This document shows positions 58,937 to 64,000 of a stretch of 64,000 nt of DNA, piece after piece. The translations under genes were made by a program, and so were the position numbers. The DNA is taken from positions 46,616 to 110,615 of the forward strand of contig NZ_JOBF01000023.1 in the NCBI RefSeq assembly GCF_000718635.1. The letters are read 5' to 3'. The notes beneath the pieces are model-generated. The model had not been told where the DNA came from and did not search any database. It saw nothing but the letters and a program-made list of their open reading frames with translations. The stretch comes from Streptomyces varsoviensis (GTDB lineage: Bacteria > Actinomycetota > Actinomycetes > Streptomycetales > Streptomycetaceae). Position 1 is the stretch's first letter, and every line of letters begins with the position of its first letter.

Positions 58937-60628
58937 TTATTGCCGTTTCATGTTACCCATGGCCTTCCCCGGCGGTTTTCCGGACGCCTTGGCGTCCCGT
59001 TCCGCGGACGCCCCGCCGCTCCGTTCCGCGGCCGACCCGGGGGGCTTCCCGCCCGTACTGGCCGGCTTTCCGCCCATCGTGGGCGGCTTTCCGACCGCTC
59101 CCGGCGTCTTGCGGACCGCGGCCCCCGCGGCGCCCCGGCCCGGTCCGCCCGTGGTGCCGAGCCAGCCGGCCAGCTTGCCGCCCTCGCCGACGGCCCGCAG
59201 CCGCTGCTCGGCCTTGTCGCGCACCGGATCGGTGGCCACGACCAGCAGCTCGTCGCCGCGCCGCAGCACCGTCGAGGGCAGCGGCACGAAGCTGGTGCCG
59301 TCCCGTACGACCAGGGTGACCGCGGCCCCGGAGGGCAGCCGCAGCTCGCCGACCTCCACCCCGTGCATCCGCGAGCTCTCCGGGATGGTCATGGACAGCA
59401 GATGGCCGCGCAGCCGCTCCAGGGGCGCGGACTCGATGCCCAGGTCCTTGGCCTCGGCGTCGCGGAGCTTCAGGTGGCGGGCGAGCCAGGGCAGCGTCGG
59501 GCCCTGCACCAGGGTGTAGACGATCACCAGGATGAAGACGATGTTGAACATCCGGCGGCTGTCGGGTACGGAGGCCACCATGGGGATGGTGGCGAGCACA
59601 ATGGGCACCGCACCGCGCAGCCCGGCCCAGGAGAGCAGTGCCTTCTCCGGCCAGGGTGTACGGAACGGCGCCGTGCTCAGGAACACCGAGACCGGCCGCG
59701 CGACCACCGTCAGGACCAGCCCGACCACGATGGCGGGCAGGATGTCGTCGCCCAGTTCGTGCGGCGTCACCAACAGGCCGAGCAGGACGAACATGCCGAT
59801 CTGCGCTATCCAGCCGAGCCCCTCGGCGAAGCCGCGGGTGGCGGGGGAGTGCGGCAGTTTGGCGTTGCCGAGGACCAGGGACGCGAGGTAGACGGCGAGG
59901 AAGCCGGAGCCGTGCCCGATCGCGCCGCCCGCGTAGGCGGTGAACGCGATGGCCATGACGGCGATCGGGTAGAGGCCGGAGGCGGGCAGCGCCACGTGCC
60001 GCAGCCCGTACGCGCCGAGGAAGCCGACCGCGAGGCCGATGGCCGCGCCGATGGCGAGTTCGAGGGCGATATGGCCGATCAGTACGTACCAGTGCTCGAC
60101 CGGTCCGGCGGTGGAGAACGCCACGACCAGGATCACCACGGGCGCGTCGTTGAAGCCGGACTCCGCCTCCAGCACGCCGGTGAGGCGGGAGGGGAGCGGG
60201 ACGTTGCGCAGGACGGAGAAGACGGCCGCGGCGTCGGTGGAGGACACGACCGCGCCGATGATCAGCGCCTGCCGCCACTCCATGCCGGCCAGGTAGTGGG
60301 CGGCGGTCGCGGTGATGCCCACGCTGACCGCGACGCCGAAGGTGGAGAGCACGGCGGCGGCGGGCACCGCGGGCTTGATCTGTTTCCACTTCGTGCCGAG
60401 CCCGCCCTCGGCGAGGATCACTACGAGGGCCGCGTAGCCGATGACCTGGGTCAGCCCTACGTCATTGAAGATGACGCCGATGCCGTCCTGGCCTATCGCG
60501 ACGCCGATGCCCAGATAGATGAGCAGGCTGGGGAGCCCGCTGCGGGATGAGACCCGGACCGCTGCCACGGCTGAGAGCAGCACGAGGGAGCAGATCAGCA
60601 GGAGTTCGTTGAGGTGGTTGACAGTCAG
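58937..60628 (-). CDS. Monovalent cation/proton antiporter with RCK_C domain (CvrA/NhaP2-like)
   Basis: A CPA1-type antiporter of about 563 aa with 11-13 TM helices. The ion-site region is IIGAVVSSTDAAAVFSVLR and GFNDAPVVILVVAF, and LSWAGLRGAVPIVLA is conserved. A C-terminal RCK_C domain (about 415-480) is followed by a Gly/Lys/Pro repeat tail. The conserved N-terminus (TVNHLNELLLICSLVLLSAV) has no ATG/GTG. CTG 60628 behind AAAGG is the likely start; GTG 60583 would remove part of helix 1. Confidence 0.85.
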   Translation of the reverse strand: MTVNHLNELLLICSLVLLSAVAAVRVSSRSGLPSLLIYLGIGVAIGQDGIGVIFNDVGLTQVIGYAALVVILAEGGLGTKWKQIKPAVPAAAVLSTFGVAVSVGITATAAHYLAGMEWRQALIIGAVVSSTDAAAVFSVLRNVPLPSRLTGVLEAESGFNDAPVVILVVAFSTAGPVEHWYVLIGHIALELAIGAAIGLAVGFLGAYGLRHVALPASGLYPIAVMAIAFTAYAGGAIGHGSGFLAVYLASLVLGNAKLPHSPATRGFAEGLGWIAQIGMFVLLGLLVTPHELGDDILPAIVVGLVLTVVARPVSVFLSTAPFRTPWPEKALLSWAGLRGAVPIVLATIPMVASVPDSRRMFNIVFILVIVYTLVQGPTLPWLARHLKLRDAEAKDLGIESAPLERLRGHLLSMTIPESSRMHGVEVGELRLPSGAAVTLVVRDGTSFVPLPSTVLRRGDELLVVATDPVRDKAEQRLRAVGEGGKLAGWLGTTGGPGRGAAGAAVRKTPGAVGKPPTMGGKPASTGGKPPGSAAERSGGASAERDAKASGKPPGKAMGNMKRQ

Positions 60629-60956
60629 GGGCCGGACCTTTCTCGTGCTTTTTCACGCCATATCGGCCGGAACTGCTCGTCGGACGACCGGTAAGTTCAT
60701 TGCCTTACCTAATATTTTACGGGTTCTTAACGCCTGTCTGTCGCTGCGGCGGCTCGAAGAGGGACGCCGCGCACGGTAATGGGGCGTCTCACGCGCGCGG
60801 ATGAGGCGCCGAAGAAGAGGCGGACGAGGCGCCGAAGGGGAAGAGGGGAGCGGCGAAGAAGACGCCCCGCGGCGACTCCGCGTAGGGACGTGACAGGGGG
60901 TGCGCCTATGGTTGCTCCAGCACTCCAGGACCACCCTGCCCCCTCGAAGGACAGCG
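60629..60956. promoter_or_regulatory. Divergent intergenic region antiporter/penicillin acylase
   Basis: About 330 bp with no supported gene. It contains an AT-rich patch (CCTTACCTAATATTTTACGG near 60702-60721) likely to hold a promoter, and a purine-rich stretch (GAAGAAGAGGCGGACGAGG-like) before the acylase start. Confidence 0.5.
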
Positions 60957-63755
60957 ATGCCCGCCAACAAGACCGGCGCCTCCGCCCAGGAGACCGGCCC
61001 GAAGTCCGGCAAGAAGAAGGGCCGACGCGCCCGTCTGCTCGTGATCACCCTCGTGCTGCTGCTCGTGGCGGGCGTCGGCTATGGGGCGTACTGGGGTGTC
61101 GACACCGTGCGCGCCTCCTTCCCGAAGACCTCGGGCACCCTCCAGCTCAAGGGGCTCGCCGGGCAGGTACAGGTCAAGCGGGACGACAAGGGCATCCCGC
61201 AGATCTACGCCGACAACGCCGACGACCTCTTCCGGGCCCAGGGCTTCGTGCAGGCCCAGGACCGGTTCTGGGAGATGGACGTGCGCCGCCATATGACGGC
61301 CGGTCGGCTCTCGGAGATGTTCGGCGACAGCCAGGTGAAGACGGACGCCTTCCTGCGGACCATGGGCTGGCGGAACGTGGCGCAGAAGGAGTACGACACC
61401 AAGCTCTCGGCGAGCACCAAGAAGTACCTCCAGGCGTACTCCGACGGCGTCAACGCCTACCTCAAAGACCATCAGGGCAAGGCGCTGTCCGCCGAGTACG
61501 CCGCCCTGGGCTTCCAGAACGACTACAAGCCCCAGCGGTGGGACCCGGTCGACTCCGTGGCCTGGCTCAAGGCCATGGCCTGGGACCTGCGCGGCAACAT
61601 GCAGGACGAGATCGACCGCTCGCTCGCCTCGACGCGGCTGTCCGCCAAGCAGATCGAGGAGCTCTACCCGCCGTACCCGTACAAGCGCAACAAGCCGATC
61701 GTCGAGGGCGGCGCGGTCAACCCGCTCACCAAGCAGTTCGACCCCAAGTCGACGGCGGGCTCCACCTCGACCACGACGAACAACGGCGCGCAGGGCGGCG
61801 GCAAGGGCGTGTCCCAGGGGCTGCACAACGGCCTCTCCACGCTCTCCGAGAAGATCAGCTCCGTCCCCGCGCTGCTCGGCCCCAGCGGCAACGGCATCGG
61901 CTCCAACTCCTGGGTCGTCTCCGGCCAGTACACGACCACCGGCAAGCCCCTGCTCGCCAACGACCCGCACCTCGCGCCGCAGATGCCGTCGCTCTGGTAC
62001 CAGATGGGCCTGCACTGCAACAAGGTCGGCCCGTCCTGCCCGTACGACGTGGCCGGGTACACCTTCTCCGGCATGCCCGGCGTCATCATCGGCCACAACC
62101 AGGACATCGCCTGGGGCATGACCAACCTCGGCGCCGACGTCTCGGACCTCTACCTGGAGAAGGTCACCGCCGACACGTACCTCTTCGACGGCAAGCAGAA
62201 GCCCTTCACCACCCGCAAGGAGACCATCAAGGTCGCGGGCGGCAAGGACCGCGTCATCACGGTCCGTACGACCAACAACGGGCCGATCGTCTCCGACCGC
62301 GACTCCGAACTGGTCAAGGTCGGCCAGAACGCGCCCGTCAAGGACCCTGCGCCCGACCGCGCGGACGGCTACGCCGTGGCGCTGCGCTGGACCGCCCTGA
62401 ACCCCGGCAAGTCCATGGACGCCGTCTTCGAGCTGAACCAGGCCACGGACTTCGCCTCCTTCCGCAAGGCCGCCCACGACTTCGAGGTGCCCTCGCAGAA
62501 CCTCATCTACGCCGACACCAAGGGCAACATCGGCTACCAGGCCCCGGGCCAGATCCCGATCCGCGGCAAGAACCACGACGGCCGCTACCCGGCGCCCGGC
62601 TGGGACCCGGCCTACCAGTGGAAGAAGAACTACATCCCGCAGGCCGAGCTGCCCTGGGAGGAGAACCCCAAGTCCGGCTACATCGTCACCGCCAACCAGG
62701 CGGTCGTCGACAAGGACAAGTACCCGTATCTGCTGACCGACGACTGGGGCTACGGCGCGCGCAGCCAGCGCATCAACGACCTCATCCAGTCGAAGATCAA
62801 GGACGGCGGGAAGATCTCGACGGACGACATGCAGAAGATGCAGATGGACAGCAGCAGCGAGATCGCCAAGCTGCTGACGCCCTATCTGCTCAAGATCGAC
62901 CTCGGCAGCCTGCACCTGAAGGCCAAGGAGACGCAGTACATCCGCGACGCCCAGAAGCTCCTGGAGGGCTGGGACTACACCCAGGAGCCCGACTCGGCCG
63001 CCGCCGCGTACTTCAACGCCGTCTGGCGCAACACCCTCAAGCTCGCCTTCGGCAACAAGCTCCCCAAGGAGCTGCGGGTCGAGGGCCAGTGCCTGCGCGT
63101 GAAGCCCACCAACGACTCCGGGCCGGCCGAGGACCTCAACGGCAACACCCGGCTCGTCACCGAGTGCGGCCAGCGCGAACCCGACCAGGCGCAGCCCGAC
63201 GGCGGCGACCGCTGGTTCGAGGTGGTCCGCAACATCCTCAAGAAGCCCGACAGCGAGTGGTGGAAGACCAACGGCACCCGCACCAACCCGGGCGCCCGCA
63301 ACCGCGACGAACTGCTGGCGCGCGCCATGAAGGACGCCCGCTGGGAGCTGACCTCCAAGCTCGGCAAGGACGTCAACTCCTGGAGCTGGGGCCGGCTGCA
63401 CCAGCTCACGCTGAAGAACCAGACGCTCGGCAAGGAGGGCCCCGGCTTCGTCCAGTTCCTCCTCAACCGCGGCCCCTGGAACCTCGGCGGCGGCGAGGCC
63501 GCGGTCGACGCCAGCGGCTGGAACGCGGCGGGCGGCTACGACGTCGTATGGGTGCCCTCGATGCGGATGGTCGTCAACCTCGCGGACCTCGACAGGTCCC
63601 GCTGGATCAACCTCACCGGCGCCTCCGGGCACGCCTACAACGCGCACTACTACGACCAGACGGACATGTGGGCCAGGGGCGAACTGCTCCCCTGGGCCTA
63701 CAGCCCCGACGCCGTCAAGAAGGCCACCAAGGACGAACTCGTCCTCAAGCCCTGA
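60957..63755 (+). CDS. Penicillin-acylase-family N-terminal-nucleophile amidohydrolase
   Basis: A 932-aa secreted or membrane-anchored acylase. Residues 1-46 have a Lys-rich start and a TM helix (ARLLVITLVLLLVAGVGYGA), so it is probably membrane-tethered outside the cell. The pro-enzyme is cleaved before Ser316 in GIG-SNSWVVSG, the classical Ntn nucleophile. The alpha chain carries AQGFVQAQDRFWEMDVRRHM. Such enzymes in Streptomyces hydrolyse beta-lactam or acyl-homoserine/lipopeptide amides. ATG 60957 follows GAAGGA. A hairpin terminator ends it. Confidence 0.92.
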   Translation: MPANKTGASAQETGPKSGKKKGRRARLLVITLVLLLVAGVGYGAYWGVDTVRASFPKTSGTLQLKGLAGQVQVKRDDKGIPQIYADNADDLFRAQGFVQAQDRFWEMDVRRHMTAGRLSEMFGDSQVKTDAFLRTMGWRNVAQKEYDTKLSASTKKYLQAYSDGVNAYLKDHQGKALSAEYAALGFQNDYKPQRWDPVDSVAWLKAMAWDLRGNMQDEIDRSLASTRLSAKQIEELYPPYPYKRNKPIVEGGAVNPLTKQFDPKSTAGSTSTTTNNGAQGGGKGVSQGLHNGLSTLSEKISSVPALLGPSGNGIGSNSWVVSGQYTTTGKPLLANDPHLAPQMPSLWYQMGLHCNKVGPSCPYDVAGYTFSGMPGVIIGHNQDIAWGMTNLGADVSDLYLEKVTADTYLFDGKQKPFTTRKETIKVAGGKDRVITVRTTNNGPIVSDRDSELVKVGQNAPVKDPAPDRADGYAVALRWTALNPGKSMDAVFELNQATDFASFRKAAHDFEVPSQNLIYADTKGNIGYQAPGQIPIRGKNHDGRYPAPGWDPAYQWKKNYIPQAELPWEENPKSGYIVTANQAVVDKDKYPYLLTDDWGYGARSQRINDLIQSKIKDGGKISTDDMQKMQMDSSSEIAKLLTPYLLKIDLGSLHLKAKETQYIRDAQKLLEGWDYTQEPDSAAAAYFNAVWRNTLKLAFGNKLPKELRVEGQCLRVKPTNDSGPAEDLNGNTRLVTECGQREPDQAQPDGGDRWFEVVRNILKKPDSEWWKTNGTRTNPGARNRDELLARAMKDARWELTSKLGKDVNSWSWGRLHQLTLKNQTLGKEGPGFVQFLLNRGPWNLGGGEAAVDASGWNAAGGYDVVWVPSMRMVVNLADLDRSRWINLTGASGHAYNAHYYDQTDMWARGELLPWAYSPDAVKKATKDELVLKP

Positions 63756-63769
63756 ACGACGACTCCTTC

Positions 63770-63811
63770 AGCGGCCCCGGAGGTGCTAAACCTCCGGGGC
63801 CGCTCCGTTTT
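63770..63811 (+). terminator. Terminator after the penicillin acylase gene
   Basis: AGCGGCCCCGGAGG pairs with CCTCCGGGGCCGCT around a TGCTAAA loop, followed by CCGTTTT. Confidence 0.88.
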
Positions 63812-63968
63812 CCAGCGGTGCGCCTCAGTGGCACGCCGGGCCGCCTCAGCGGCACGCCGGGCCGCCCGGGCCGTAAACCTGCACGGCGCCCCGTACCGGC
63901 TCTAGGTCGTTTCTGATGGCTCTTGTCGGGCGGGGTGGATCAGGTCTCGGCCCGGGCAGGCGTCGGGC

Positions 63969-64000
63969 ATGGTGCGACGACATGAACTGACCGATGCGCA
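63969..64000 (+). mobile_element. IS5-family transposase, N-terminal fragment (cut by window edge)
   Basis: The last 32 bases read MVRRHELTDA, which matches the N-terminus of IS5-type transposases (which continue xxQWxxLxPLLPP). The DNA from about 63903 to 63968, starting around CTAGGTCGTTTCTGATGG, is the likely left end of the insertion sequence with its terminal inverted repeat. The right end is outside the window, so intactness and the target duplication cannot be judged. Confidence 0.6.

Overview
The window is high-GC actinobacterial DNA, almost certainly Streptomyces. Supporting signs are GC-rich third codon positions, GTG starts, ATGA/GTGA gene overlaps, a HrdD-like sigma factor behind a sigma-R-type promoter, and many two-component, TetR, GntR and MarR regulators. 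Several products (MscL, MTA phosphorylase, FmdB, LtrA, HrdD) belong to streptomycete core-chromosome families.

Region 1 (1-9704) is the most interesting part: the right flank of a thiopeptide-type RiPP cluster. One minus-strand operon runs LLM flavoenzyme > 55-aa precursor > Ocin-ThiF-like leader-binding protein > azoline-forming YcaO > tandem SagB-type dehydrogenase, which leaves the window at base 1. A divergent cobalamin-type radical SAM enzyme starts at 7635. The precursor gene (6046-6213) ends in the core SSCCCCCPCCSCT behind a leader resembling thiazolyl-peptide leaders. The Ser-Ser spacing fits a 26-membered thiopeptide ring. Dehydratase and pyridine-synthase genes are not in the window and would have to lie to its left.

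Region 2 (9.8-14.2 kb) holds a two-component system with an ABC exporter, a small zinc-ribbon protein, a broken NUDIX gene and tRNA-Arg(CCU). Region 3 (14.2-29.8 kb) is a catabolic island. It has a LysR/EamA pair, an AraC/aldehyde dehydrogenase pair, a homoprotocatechuate meta-cleavage operon (FAH-RraA fusion, DapA-like aldolase, hpaE, hpaD), a GntR regulator, a molybdopterin oxidoreductase fused to its own flavin/2Fe-2S reductase, and an ornithine-cyclodeaminase-like enzyme.

Region 4 (29.9-43.3 kb) carries regulators with clear operator palindromes, a tandem universal stress protein, an alpha/beta hydrolase, a CGNR regulator, two paralogous M6 metalloproteases, TetR plus a 14-helix MFS pump, and MarR with a LigB-type dioxygenase and a questin-oxidase-like protein. 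Region 5 (43.5-64 kb) holds a GNAT, hrdD, a WYL regulator, a VWA protein, a YtrA-type GntR/ABC operon, a methyltransferase, a P1-family peptidase, LtrA, MscL, MTA phosphorylase, FmdB, an MFS, a K+/H+-type antiporter and a penicillin acylase. The right edge cuts an IS5-type transposase just after its start.

Short tandem repeats recur throughout. Many are built on a CGTACGGGC core or a 15-bp period, both in intergenic DNA and in linkers of otherwise conserved enzymes.
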